Assembly (NCBI RefSeq): GCF_030936135.1
Contig: NC_082595.1
Coordinates: 17,621,930 to 17,685,929 of the forward strand
Direction: 5' to 3'
Source: Gavia stellata
Lineage: Eukaryota; Chordata; Aves; Gaviiformes; Gaviidae
Length of the DNA stretch: 64,000 nucleotides
Made by a program: the position numbers and the translations under genes. The notes beneath the pieces were generated by a model. It was not told where the DNA came from. It was given only the letters and a program-made list of their open reading frames with translations, and searched no databases. Shown here piece after piece: positions 1-13,198 of this stretch (its first letter is position 1; each line of letters begins with the position of its first letter).

Positions 1-3000
1 TCCTTGTTGAGTAAAAGGAGACTGCAGGCAGTATTTCTGCAGGCAGAATTTAGAGTGCACTTGATTGCATTAATACTTGTATATGGTATTACATAAGCAG
101 AAATGATTAAGACATTTGTTGAACTGTAACAACTGTTATTCTTACCAATAATAACAGCCACCATTATGCATGCGAAATGCAATCAGATGCTGTGCTTCAG
201 GATGTCAGCTGATTGCTTCTTTTGCTGAAGGTATGCAAAGGAGGTTCAGAAAGCAATTTCTTGTCCTTATGTATTGCCATAATTTAAGGGTTGAAGGAAG
301 GTGGACATGATGAACTGCTGGTATAGAGAATGGCACATATTACTAAGATCCAGGTTAGATTTGCCTTGGTGCTTTGTCTGGGTGACTAGCATGTGATAAG
401 GACTCCCTTTTTTCTTTGTTTTTGGTGTGCCATGAAGGATCTTTCAGAAAACTGGGCTTGCCTCCAAAAGACAGCTAGACCTTGTGCGTAGTATCCTACA
501 AAAGTCACTGGATGAGTAAGAAAGGGTAACTCTGGTTTTGGGGCAGAGTAATGGAAGAAATTGTAGCTAGGTGAATGTCAATGTGGCCTTCAGTAAGCAG
601 TTTCTCTTTCCTGATTATCTGATTAACCATTTCTTCCCAGAGCACCTACTGGGAATATCCTAGCTGTGTACTCTCTCTTCCTGTAAGGATAACCCTTATG
701 ACAACATGCAGGTCCACATGCCCACCCTGCTACCCAGCTGCTTCTCCAGGACTTGTCCAAGCCAACCGCTAAGGCAGGCTGATCACCATTTTCATATCTC
801 TGTGGACCATAAAGAGAGGCACAGAGCCTACTTTCACATACACCAGCACCGAGCAAGCTTCTGCGGCCTAACTCCAGCTTTGCACCAGAAAAAGAAGGAG
901 CAGATTCAGGCCAGGCAACTGTCTGTGAGTGATTAGAGGCAAATGGGATTTGGCAAATATCGAGTTGGCAGGAGGCATTAGAGAGAAGCGCTTCATCAGT
1001 GGGTTCCCCAAGGTGCTTTGAAGGGTCATTGTGTGTACTGGCGGGATTCTCATGTTTTCTTGCTTTCTCCTTCCCAGAGGCATTTTGAGGAGGAAGATCA
1101 TTCTCTGTCACATAATCACTTCTTTCCTCCCTCTGCCCATAGCACACCCTTCCTTCACATGCTGGCGGTGATGCGGGGTTTTCCTCTTCTGTTTCTCCTC
1201 TGCCTCCTTTTCTCTCCTTACATAATTTTTTGTTGCAGAAGCAAAGCCTCAAGAGATTTTTGATCAGTGAAATACTCGGGGCTTCCCGAATTGCTTCTAA
1301 GTCCAAATGAACTCTGCATTTAATAGGACACTAGCATGGAAGTGAGTGATTGCCAACGGAGGGCTGGAGGAGGAGGTCCTCCTTCAGGTTTATCCTCACA
1401 GGCGTCTTAGGCACGGACAGGAAAAGTCTTTAACTCACTACTGTGACACAGACATCTTCCTTTACTGAAAGAAAGGGGTACATGCTCAGGAAACTATGAA
1501 GTCTGGGGTGGCTCAGCTTCCTCTGGCCATTTTCTTCACTCTGTAACTGATCTAAGCAAATTTCTCTTGCTGACTAGGCAAGGGCATTTATCATATTGGG
1601 GCTGTATGGTGGATCTGGAGACTGTCAGATCAGACAGGTAACCAGAGATTTGAACTCTCCCTAAATTACTATATTCCATGCGTCTTAGGAGTTAGAAGTG
1701 TCTGAAGGTATAAACTCAGTCACAGAAAAATATTAACATGGGGACTTGTGTGAAATTTGGGTCATTTGTTTCTGGTCTTTATTGAGTTATTGACTGTTGT
1801 GGCTGTTTCGTAACATTAGCAGAGATAAGGTTTGCTGTGGAGAGTGAGATAAGGGTCAAAGAGAAGAATTATGTGTATGGGGGGAAAAAACCCCAAACCC
1901 ACTAACAACATTTAGGCTGCAGGATGGATATTCATCAGGCTAGAGTGGAAGGGAAGAATGGGACAGCATAAAATGAAGTTTGATTTCAAAAGGCTGAGAT
2001 AGCTTCAAGAAGGCAACAGGTTTTTACTGCAATGGGGGATATAGTTCATCCAGACAGAAAAACAGGCCACCATAGAGCCATGGGTTGAGTATTTCAGTGT
2101 CTGAAGGTCCACCACACAGATTTGGTGCGGTCCCCATAGAAATCACGGAAAGATTTCCACGGCTGTGATGGAGCTCACCAGATTCCTTCTCAACACCCTG
2201 AAGCCTGACTTTGCTGGCTGAGGCTGTCCTGGGTCAGGATCTTGGAGGTGGAGTTGTGCATACCTGCCCTGGCTGCTAAATGCAGTTGTATTACAGTGCA
2301 ACTATGCTGGAAGTAGGCGTTATCTATGGGTGTGGATGTGAATATGCACTTATCTCTGCTAACAAAATCCCAGGGTTTGTTAATCAATGTTTGAGGAGTT
2401 TATCTTGTTCGTCCATTAAACTGTCTGGTGAATTATCTGAGACCAGTTTTGCATGCTTCGGCTGCAGACAGCAAACATACTGAGCAAATTCCTAATGAAC
2501 TGATTACTCAGCTTAGCATTTAAACTGCCACATTTAACATCCTTCAACCCTCATAAACATATTGAACTACTAAAGGGATTATGGCTGCCAGGTTTGCTGT
2601 GTCATTCCTAAAAATTAATCTAGGGATTTAATCAAAGATATCATCAGAAACAAGAATAACTGAAGGAGGTGCTGAGATGATAAGAAGTATTTAACTCAAA
2701 GAAAAGTTTTTTTGTACTGAGAGTTAATTTTCAGGAACGTTTACTGAAAGCAAGTGTAAAGGACACAGGTGCAATATTTCCCCTAAATACAAGTGCAAAG
2801 TTTTATACTGTGTTCGGCCATTTTTCACATTCTCAGGTGGTTTTTTTCAAATTTTCAAACATGTTCTTCCAAAGTCATGAATGAGGGGAAAACCGCTGGG
2901 CTCTTTGAAATCAACAGTAAAATTTTCATGGGCTTTGGATGTTTCAAACCTTAGTGATGACATTTACAGCTATAGAAAAAGACAGATCCATTTCCATCCA

Positions 3001-6000
3001 TTGAAATCCTCAGACAGTATCTCCTGCACAAAATAAAAACTTATCTACGGCTATAAAGGCAATACCTCCCATGAGTGTCTAGGTTTTCGAAAGAACTGAA
3101 GACACGTGGTTGTCCCTTTATGATCATGAGATTTTTTCTTTCCTGAGACAGGGCATTCCAGCTTTCCTGCTTTTAAGTGCTTCCAGGCCTTGACAGAACT
3201 CAGGCCTGTACAGCAAATCAGCACAAACTCTGTTTGCTGGAAGCAAGGCCAAAAATGATTCATTTGTGATGTATATATAGATAGCTGCACAAGTGGGGCA
3301 CTTTTGACTTCACAGAGTGCTGAGGACCACAAGCTGGCTCACAAGGGCCAAAGAACAACCACTGGGAGATGCAGAAGATCAGAAAAGAAAAATGGTCCAA
3401 GAAGGCCACTTAGAAGATGAATTGATTTACTGATTTATAAAAATAGCTGCATCTCATCAAATTTACAGATGTTTCTTGGTGTCCAGGGAGGGGAAAAAGT
3501 CCTTTCATTTGGGAGGAAGACACAGTTATCAGTGGAGACACATTAATCCAAACCATCTGAAAGAAGGGATGGTCATATGAAAATGCCCTTATTTGTCAAT
3601 TGTTAAGGAAAATACACTGCAGCCACTGCCTATAATACACACTGAATAACAAGCCTTCAGCAGTGATCATGACTGCTAACACCTGATTCAGAGACAGCTG
3701 TAAAAAGACTTCAGTAAGTGAACTTCAGCGAAGACTGCTGTTTCTATCTTGTGACCTCTTAACACCATGAGGCCACATATGGGAAATTGTTCTTCCTGGC
3801 AAGTGATTTTCACTCTGTTGTTGAGGAAAGAAAGATGTTTCTCTTGTCTTTCTTTTTTGATTCATGGACATTAAGGAGTGTTTCTTCACATTCTGGACAT
3901 CAGGTCTGTGATCAGAGCTGAAAAGCTGTTCCAAGTATGTTTCCTGATCTCTCAAATGTCATGGCTATACCTCCATCACCTATTCATAGAGCACAGTAAA
4001 GGTGGATTGAACCACACTTTTCTCCCCTTCTGGAGCTCTACTGTCTTCCATCTTATGTGATACGTCACTAGATTCTGCCAAAGAGAGGGGTAGGAGATGA
4101 ATAGTATAGAAAAGGACTGAACTGGACCCTCCAGATACCCGTAGGTGGCATGACTATTTGCCCCACATCCAATCCACATTGCCATCCTCCATTATTCTCC
4201 TTTTACCCTTTAAGACCTGACTTATGGCAATGACAATTGAAATTGTTACAGGCATCTCTTAACTTTTGGGACACTTTGCTTTCAGTTTGTCACTTTACTC
4301 TTGTATATAAATTTGTTGTCTCAAGGCACAGTTCCATTGCTTTCAGTTGTAGACAGAAGATGTCAGCACTTCTAGAAACTGAATCACCAAATGTCATGTT
4401 GAATGATCGGAAAATGTTAAAACCACTGTGAGCACTCATGCAAATCTTTGTTAGGAAACTTGCTGAACATCACCTAAGAACTCATTGGCACAGGCATAAC
4501 TTGGACACAGGTGTCCAGAACAGTATTTAACTCTTCAAAATCAGTCCTTCTGAAGCTTATACTCTTTCACAGAAGGTTACTGGGAAAGATAGGTAATTCA
4601 TAATGCAGTTGTCCACTTAATTAGTAGCTCTTCTATAAGGAGACTGCATCATGGCAAGTCCCATTGATAAAGTTGTTTTCCCATTAGCAAAGGGTATAAT
4701 GTAGTGACTGGTTTTTTACATATAGTACCTTCTTCACTGCCTTTGCCATCACACCTCCCTTTCTAATGTTCCTATCTCCATGTTATGTGTATATCTCTGT
4801 GAGCAAAGGGCAGGATGCTCCTCGGGCATTAAAAGTCTGGAAAGCATCCACACAGTCCACAAGAGCTAGTGAACTGAATCATAGCCTAGGCAACAAAGTT
4901 TCTCTCTGAAAGATTTTATCTGTGAAAGAGTTAATTTTATGGGTGAATTAGATATTAATTTCTCTGTGTCAGTTAACACTGATCTGAATGTTAATGAACA
5001 CTAGAGAGTTAACAGATGCTTCATTGATATTTATTGTACCTGTTCCTTTCAATTGCTAAGGTAGAAATTGTAAAAAGCAGATGGAAATGAAGCAAAGTAG
5101 AAATCTGGCTCTGCAAAAGAAGTCGTGTTGCTTGGTAACAAGGACCTTGTGCCTGCCAGACATTGATCATGATCCCCCTGCTTTGTGTGGCATTCTAGTC
5201 AGAAGATAACTATTATCACAGGAGTGCATGGAGTTTACCACGCAGTTGTATAAACTGGTTAAATGACTAGTTGCAGATGTTACTGGCTCCTACATCCACC
5301 TCTCTTGAGCCATTTCCTCTGGAAAGCTCCTTTCTGCAGAGCGTGATAATTTCTTATTTCTACTGTGTTACACACACCATTAATCTTCCTTCTCTTCCTA
5401 GTTTTTGCTGTCACCTCCTTTCATAGCTGGAAGGGACTTAGCACTGCCAAACAAGCAACCTCCTGTCCTGTAATCTGGTGACAGCACAGCATATCTGTTC
5501 CTAGCAGGGCAGCTTCAGGGGCTGTGCTCCCTCATGAACATCAACTGAGGAAGAAGATTAAGAGTAAGAAATTCCCTCCTAACTCATCACATAGGAAGGT
5601 GCAGAAGAAACAAATTATACAGATAGAAGTAGCTACTGTCTGTAGTGAAAGTAGTTCCTTGCATGTTGAGTTGCCAAGTACATTTTTAGCTTTGCCTCAT
5701 GGATTCAGAGATTTATCTGAAGAGCCCAAGGGATGTCAAGAATAGATCTAAAAGTTGTGAGAGCCTGGGGTGGGTGACAGAGGTGGAAACTTTCACACAA
5801 CCGCCAACTATAATTTTACTTTCTCCAACTACTCCCTACAGAGAGAGAAGATTCATGAATATGTCATGAGTGAAAAGCAATAATCAACTGGGAGACAGGA
5901 ATAGTAATATTATGTTGTATATCATAAAACAATAGCTAAAAGTAGGTACTAGAGAGACCAAGGTAAAGTACTCTAGGGCTGGGCAGGAAAGAGAGCTGTT

Positions 6001-8451
6001 GAAGGAAGCAGAAAATGAGATGCATTTTGTTTGATACAACTCAGAAAAATGTACAAGGGCCAACACAGTCCCATCAAAGGGAAGCTATCAATGTGATCTG
6101 GAGCAGAAAGTAACATTTCAGTGAGTAGGATTTTCCCTACTCTTGGCACACGTTATTTCACTGTCCAATGCCCTGTATGTGTGTGTTGATCCACCTTCTT
6201 CTGAAATATGTATCAGCTTCCAGGGGTTTACGTGCATCAGTAGTTACTGATAGTAGCTGCTACTAATTTAGGCAGGCCTGAGTAGGTGCAATGCACTCCA
6301 AGAGGTTCCCAGGGTTTCAGTAGAGAAGGCACAGGAGCAAAATCAACATTTTGGTAGCTGTTATGTTGATCTATGTTTTCTTGAAGAAACGACACAATTT
6401 AAGCTTGCCAGCTGCTTGCTTATCGCCAACAAAATGCAACATCACAGCAACAATAATCCTGTGACTAATTTTAGATAACATATCTGTAATTATTTTTTAG
6501 GTGTTTTTCATCTCTTACACTATTTTTCTGGGTTTCTATGTATGCATCACCTCTCTCCCATCTGAGAGCATAGCTGATGACAGCTCAGTGATACCTTACT
6601 GGTGTACTAGGAGGTGTCACTGTTGTCAAGGCAAAATGTATTTTTCCATGTGCTTGGTTGAAGAATGCTCTGTACTGTATACATTTCCTATGCTTAATAT
6701 GCCTGCCTCTTGTCAAAAGCTAGCAAAAGGTAGAAATATGCTTGCTCTCTACAAAGGAGGATGTTTTGCTTGGATGAATGCTAATCAAATTGTTACATTT
6801 AAGCCAAGTTTCTCTTCAGTGTTCCAGTAGAGTGTTATGGCCCAGCTACAGAGGATTACTAATCAACAGGTTTTGGATGAAAATCAGGTAGTTCAAGACC
6901 TCTTTTGACTAATGATCATTAGGCATTATATTGCTAATTAAAACCAATGGGATTGTATACTTAGAAATCCTTTCCATAATAAAGCATGCCACATAGCATT
7001 ATTTTGGCACTTCAATGCAGACAGGCAAACCGAGGCCTTGAAAACCTCCATGTGCTCCAGAAAAACAAGTTTTACTTTTAATCTAAATGAGAGCTTAGTT
7101 AGGCAGTGGTACATAAATTGACACATCAAAGGCCTCAGGATGGTCTTGTCGCTGCATACCAAGGATTGCCCTACAGAGATGGTCAGAGCAGCTCTGATCG
7201 CAGGCTGGGAACAGTCCCTCTGGGCTGGCACAGTGTCACAGTTGTGACATAAACATAGCTGAAGGGCTCAAAAGACCCTGTAGGGCCAACAGACACCCTT
7301 TTTTGAAAGCCACTTACTGAAACTAAGTTGCCCACCTTCACCTTGAGAAAATATAAAGATCTAAAAAAATCTGATGAACATGGCAAATGGATCATGTATG
7401 CTTCTACCGGGGCAGAGAGATCATGCATATTTTTAAGAATTCTCTACAGAAATGCTTGCACTTTGGGGCTTGTCAACAGGACACAGAACACTGTATCTGT
7501 ATATCACCACTTCAAATTTTGTTTCACTGAAAATCAGTGGTACCAAGTCAGTCTGTGTCTGATGAATTGATGGGATCACACATTTCCAACAAATTGCTGT
7601 CCACACTGACGTTGACACCAGAAAGAAGCTATGTTGACAAAGTCAGAGAAGACAAAAAGACAAACAGGCAGAGAGACAGAATTATTCTTATCCTACTGCA
7701 GATATCAAAGACTTATTTTCTTTAAAAACATTGTCTATGTCAGCCAATCCAGGTAGTAACATTCCCAAGCAAGGCATATAGGGACAAGGTCTGTGGTATT
7801 TTACTGAATCTCTGAGGGACAGAGCCCCTCCTTTCACAGGACTGTCTGTGGACCTTTCTGAACACTAGCAGCAGCCAGAATGGACTAAATCACTTTCGGT
7901 GTCTATTCTTTGTATTTAACTTCAGGTGACAGAAACCTAGAAAATGAGGAGTTTCACAGGGAGGGTGAATGGAATATTATTCATGTTTCTTCCTATACAA
8001 ATATTATGAGGCCTTGGGCCTCATTGCCACTTACCATTGGGCTACTAAATACAAACCCCATCTTTTGTCTCAGAAAGTCCCTAATCTGCAATTTTTGGGG
8101 TTTCTGAGAATATTCTAGATAAATGTGGATAAATGCTTGCTCAGCTCTTCCCTTAACATTTTCTTTTGTTCACTGTCAGAGACAGAAAATGGATGAGATG
8201 GCTCTTTCATCTGGACTTCTCATCTGAGCCAGGATGCAAGGTCTAACTCTCATATGTCCATTAGCTCCAAAGGTATTCAGCTTGCTATTTGACCTAGCAC
8301 TGTTCAGAGAAAAGCTTTGGCTGCTCAGAACAGTCAGTTACTAAAATCATCTCTTATCATTATTGCTTTCTTATATAGGTGATGTAAACTATGCTGCTTG
8401 GTTATGACAAAGCTTTTTATCCATGTTCTTATCTCTAGGGTAAAATAATAG
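1..8451. other. Unique non-coding stretch
   Basis: Apart from the 227-codon frame noted separately, I see no exon, repeat family or RNA gene. Open frames are short and mutually overlapping. A purine-rich stretch (about 7620-7680) and an AT-rich block with several gttaa motifs (4920-5060) are the only local features. Confidence 0.6.
623..1306 (-). other. Open frame of 227 codons, function unknown, probably not a gene
   Basis: A continuous minus-strand frame starting MDLEAIREAPSISLIKNL and ending VGALGRNG. It is rich in Cys, Arg and Glu. I recognise no domain, signal peptide or membrane span, and no poly-A tail or exon-intron signals bracket it. Overlapping frames on both strands are also fairly open, which suggests locally low stop density rather than selection. 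Kept because it is long for this AT-rich DNA. Confidence 0.15.
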
Positions 8452-8650
8452 TTAGATCATTAGACTAGAGGGTTGGAAAACTAGGTATTAGTTTCAGATA
8501 TGTTACTGGTTTCTAATACAGCCCCAAGCAAAATACTTCTCTGTGCTTTTTCATCTGTAACATGATGATGATGACAGAGCTCTGTAAAACCACTTGGCCA
8601 TATTAAAATGGAAAGCGCTGTTTGATAGCTTAGAGCTTATTATTATCACC
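8452..8650 (+). mobile_element. MIR-like tRNA-derived SINE (ancient)
   Basis: The order of blocks follows the amniote MIR/CORE-SINE layout: a degraded head (attagactagagggttggaa), then cccaagcaaaatacttctct, gtgctttttcatctgtaaca with an ATG-rich run, and a 3' end reading gaaagcgctg...gcttattattat. It is highly diverged, so boundaries are approximate and subfamily is not assigned. Confidence 0.6.
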
Positions 8651-9164
8651 ATACATAGTGCAGGCCCTGCAAAATCAGAGCATCATGAAATGCCTGCTGT
8701 CCTCACTTATATAACTTACTCCATGAACTGGAGAGCATTTCCATCTGAAGATGCACACCAGATGGAATCAAGTTATGGAAAATGAACTTTCCGTATCTGT
8801 TTGGGGTTCTGGATCAAATCAACAACTAGTACGGCAGCCTCAGGAAATTATAGCAAGATTTGTTGATCTTGGTCCTGTGGGATACTAGTGTAATCCAGGC
8901 AGCGTCACCCAGGGGTCTGTAAACCAACTTACCTGACCAGCCAAAAGGGGAAAGCTGATTCTTCACCTCAGTAACTCCCTGGCAGCCCGACTTCCTCTGC
9001 CCATACAGGCAGCACTGCTGCTGCGAGTCCCCAAAGTTTTCCTTCCTCTCACTCACTGCAGCGACTGAGTTGTCTCTATCGCATTTTCTGTAACTTCCAG
9101 GCATCTCTGCTCCATGCTTTGCATAGCATCATTTCTATTTCTAGTGTGATGTTGCTATTGGGCC

Positions 9165-9375
9165 AATGAGGCTATTTAATGAGCAGATAATCTTGTTCCT
9201 TCATAAGGAAAAATTACTCAGCATTATAGTTTATCCACAGAGCAAACAGATTGTCAAATAAAATAGCATATTATGCCCTAAATAATTAAATAACCACAGC
9301 GATATTTGTCATTCTGCTATTCAGCAGACTGATGTCGGCTGAGAAAGCAGATATCTTATTCCAAATGATGTTGGC
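9165..9375. promoter_or_regulatory. Candidate conserved non-coding element
   Basis: Unique AT-rich sequence with ctatttaatgag, ataatcttgttcc, ccctaaataattaaataacc, a RUNX-like aaccacag and agatatcttattcc. The composition is typical of conserved enhancers, but this is a weak, motif-based suggestion. Confidence 0.2.
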
Positions 9376-10484
9376 TTCTTTTTTAAAGTGCAGTTACAGA
9401 AGGAAAGCAATTGTCAAAACGGCAGCGTGGGGTTCCATATTTTTTCTCTCTGTGACTTCCTGAGCAAATTTGTTCCATTTATAAGTCACACAATGATTTT
9501 TCTAACTGCCAGCATTGCAACCTCAGACTTAGAAAATTGCACCAAGATTCCGCTGTTTCTCTTGTGCTGCTACCAGAGGAGATACCACAATCACCATTTA
9601 GCTGACGGGTTTGTTGATGAATAGAGCAAAATAGGATTTTGCTCACTTCTCATAACAATAGCAGAGTGATTTTTTTTTATTTTATTTTTTTCTGTTGTTT
9701 TGGTCATCTGTGTGTCAGCAGCGGTGGAAGATATGAGTGGTAGAAGGAATGTAGTACTTTTTCCCAATGATGTACAGTATTGCTTTAATAAATGAAAAGC
9801 AAGTTTTCAGCTGGTATGACAGAGATATTTATTTCTCTCATTGTACAGTAAAGAGATAAACTGGACAATAGTGCATGTTTTGAATTTAATGCAAGAAGAT
9901 GCTGTTCCAAATATGCAGTAATATAATTATATATTAACAATGCTTAGAAAGTATCTGTGGTCCTAACGCAGGTTTCTAAAGATCCTAAACCTATATGTGT
10001 GTGTGTTTATGTTCTTCCCTACTCCTGGCAGATTTTCCTTCCCACTCTTTCAAATCTTTCATTTACAGTAGCAGGCTTCAATTCAATCCCAGGCTGTTTA
10101 GATTTATTACCTTGCAAGTCATCAGAGCCAGAAACACCTGCTGCGTCCCATTGGAAGGAGGAACTGTGAGGCTGTGATATACCCAGCATGTGTTTTTTTT
10201 ATTCGTGTCAAGTTGTGAGCTATATGACCTTAAAAACTGCACCACCCTGATTTGTAGACACTCCAGCTTAAGTAATATTTAGAGGTGTACAAAATGCGTA
10301 AGTACTGACTTTCTATCACTTCCAGAACTGTGGACATAACTAAATCAACTGGCTTCACAGGCATAAGAGATACAAAAAATTGTAGCAATAAAGATTTTAT
10401 TACTCTAAAGTATTTCTAAAATAACCTTGTCCCCTCTCTTTTAGATGGGGAGTAAATGGAATACATGATAGTGTGGCAAGAGTG

Positions 10485-10536
10485 TTTTATTGGCATGCTT
10501 GAGTAAGGCAGCTATTCCAAACTCATGCCAATAAAA
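10485..10536. repeat. Perfect 13-bp inverted repeat with 26-nt loop
   Basis: Arm 1 (10485-10497) is ttttattggcatg and arm 2 (10524-10536) is its exact reverse complement catgccaataaaa. Each arm contains an NFI-type half site (TTGGCA / TGCCAA). It could form a hairpin in RNA or a cruciform in DNA. The stem is short for a microRNA precursor. Confidence 0.8.
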
Positions 10537-12022
10537 GGCCAGCTCCTGCTGCCATTACTCATTTGTACAGTCCTAATGACTTCAATACAATGATATGCTT
10601 GAGCAATTTAAGCAGGATTCAGTACAAAATATTCATTTCAGACCTGTATATTGGAAATTAGAAATTTTTATCTATGCTATAAATAATATTTTGTATTATG
10701 AAAAATCAATTGACATTTTAACATCTAATTCACATTGCTAAAATAATGGCAACCTTTCAGGCTACTTGTTTACTTTTGCCCATCTGTCTGCTGGGCCTGA
10801 AAGTGGACTGCTCTGCTTCACTTTTTGGATTTTCAGTCAAACTCACTTTCCTGTTCTCAGTTCAACGATGGGTGAATCAAAGCCAGAGCAGTTACTTTCA
10901 TCAGCTTCTCTTCATGACTTTGCTCTTCAACTTGAAACTGAACCAATTCCCAATAAATCCCAGCCATGGGACATCTCTTTCAGACAAACCTTTCACTTGG
11001 GGCCTTATCTGTTGGAGTCTTTTTAAAAAAGCCTGCTGTTGGCCCCTGATTCATCTCTCTGATGCCATCACCAGCAGCATAAGGACTAGGGGGGGGAGCA
11101 TATTGCGCATCTCCGGCTTTGAGGCTGCTGAGAGCTGATTTGGTCCCCACAAGAGATACAGAAACACCAACCCATGTGATCACCCCAGCCATGTGCATTC
11201 TCATCATCGGCTTGCCTCAGAGCATGTCCTGCTTAGTGCCTAGTTGCGGAGGCTCAAACAGATCCAGCAGAGCTAGCACGAGGCTTTCCAAAGAACATCG
11301 CTGCTGTGTACGGGGCTCCCTGGAAATAACTGCACAGCTGCATAACTGTGGTGAAAAGGTGATTTCAGGCAGCTGAGGAACGGGCTCAGTGGGCTGCTTC
11401 TCTGTGCTTTGTTCACCCAGTGAGAAGCTGGCTTGTGACTAGAGCTCAGAACAGCTATGGTGGGGCAAACGCTGATCATAATAATGGTTGGTACTCAGCA
11501 ATTCCTGTATCGAAGCCCTTCTGACAATGGTAAGGCTGATGTTTCTCAATAGGTATGCGCACACATTTAAATGAAGAATCACATCATTGTTTTTCCTGTC
11601 TCATTCTTCTTAACCCATCAAACTCCTACCGTGCCACCATTTCCTGTTATCAGACACTTGTCAGTCATAAGCAATCAGTCAGCTACTTCACAATTAACAG
11701 GGAGAAAAGATACAATTTGTTTTTGTTGGTCCCAGATGTTTAAAGCCAGGAGCAGGATAAGCCAGAAAAGTGTTCCACCCTCAGAGTGCTGCAAGTCAGT
11801 CTCCCATAGCATGGCTTGTTTTCTTGGCTATGCCTTGTAACTTTTAGTAATAAGACAAGAAGAGGATGTCCTTGATATATTTCCTTTGATGGAGTGAGCT
11901 TTAGCTACTACTATCATTGGCTGCCTTTGCATAAACCTTGGATTATTCCGTATATTCAGTTTGCTTACAAGGATTTGGTACTGAGTTGCTTCAAAACAGG
12001 CTTGTTAGAAAAACAAGAAAAT

Positions 12023-12416
12023 AATCACAGAATCACAGAATCACAGAATCACTAAGGTTGGAAAAGACCTGTAAGAACATCAAGTCCAACCATCAACCAA
12101 CACCACCATGCCCATTAAACCATGTCCCACAATGCCTCATCCACACATTCCTTGAACACCTCCAGGGATGGTGACTCCACCACTTCCCTGGGCAGCTTAT
12201 TCCAGTGTCTCACCACTCTCTCAGTAAAGAAATTGTTCCTAATATCCAGCCTGAACCTTCCCTGGCGCAACTTGAGGCCATTTCCTCTTGTCCTGTCACT
12301 CATCACTTGGGAGAAGAGGCCAACACCCACCTCTCTGCAACCCCCTTTCAGGTAATTGTAGAGAGCGATGAGGTCTCCCCTCAGCCTCCTCTTCTCCAGG
12401 CTGAACAACCCCAGCT
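12023..12416 (-). mobile_element. CR1 LINE, 5'-truncated 3' end
   Basis: On the plus strand the element begins with three repeats of the CR1 terminal unit (aatcacag) and gttggaaaagacct, then runs antisense through the 3'UTR and the end of ORF2. The minus-strand frame 12408-12115 translates without a stop to a CR1 ORF2 C-terminus ([20 protein letters not shown] ... [17 protein letters not shown]). The truncated 5' end at about 12416 is normal for target-primed insertion. The open frame and near-consensus sequence suggest a relatively young copy. It has no retained function. Confidence 0.95.
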
Positions 12417-13183
12417 GTCAGAAGGATTTTCTTTCACAAGGAAAAAATCACTAGTGCAAGGAAGAAAAGAGTTAGGCCCAGAGCCATCTGCACTGGCAAC
12501 TAACCCCCTCCAAAGCAATTGTTGGACAGAGTATTATTTGTACTTTATCAGGCTGACACTCGGGATTTTCTTTTGAGTAATTTCGCATCTGCACAGGTGG
12601 GTAACTGAGATTAGAGTAAGTGTCTGGTCTGTGTAATCGAATCTGTACTACATATCAGCAGTACTGAGAGCTCCCAGTTGCAACTGAAGGTCTGTTGCCT
12701 GTGTTCTGGTTTGCATGCAGAAATAGAGCCAATGCTGCAGAGTTTTCGGTCTAGTTACCCAAGGCAAAATAGGGCTGGGAGGAGATAGAATGGTCCACAG
12801 CAACCAATGAACAGGCCGGGCAGATGAATAGCAAAGAAAAGAAGAGACCCAAATCTCATGAGAGTTATGATGACCTCATATACCTTATTTTGTGGCTTGG
12901 TGGCATCCACTGCTGTGTCATATTTTCCACAATGAAACTCCAAACCTTTGAGAACTTGGGAGTGTGAGTCAATTTACTCAGATGAAGTACACTGGGAGAA
13001 TTGCTGTGGATGAGCAGAATATTAGCTTCTCCTTTTATGTCTTTCTCGGATAAAATGCAGCCCGTTTCCATGTGTCTGGAACTGCTGCATCTTAATTCAA
13101 GAAAACTGAAAGTTTCTTGAATCTCAACCAAATGCTAACCCTGCCTGTTTTGGATAGTCTCCATTGCCCTGATCATCTGATCC

Positions 13184-13198
13184 TTTTTTTTTTTTTTT
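13184..13198 (+). repeat. Poly-T run (15)
   Basis: A homopolymer of 15 T. No SINE or processed-gene body adjoins it on either side. Confidence 0.9.

Larger units (their letters stand above)
8651..12022. other. Unique non-coding stretch
   Basis: It contains the candidate element at 9165-9375 and the hairpin at 10485-10536. Two overlapping plus-strand frames near 10746-11138 (130 codons at most) have no recognisable domains. A short TG run occurs near 9994-10007. Confidence 0.6.

Noticed and set aside
5430..5480. CR1-like phrase (tagctggaagggacttagca ... acctcctgtcctg)
   Set aside because: Too short and diverged, with no terminal repeat and no neighbouring CR1 body.
10746..11138. 130-codon open frame with hydrophobic start
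   Set aside because: Looks signal-like only because of local T-richness. Two plus-strand frames overlap and no domain is recognised.
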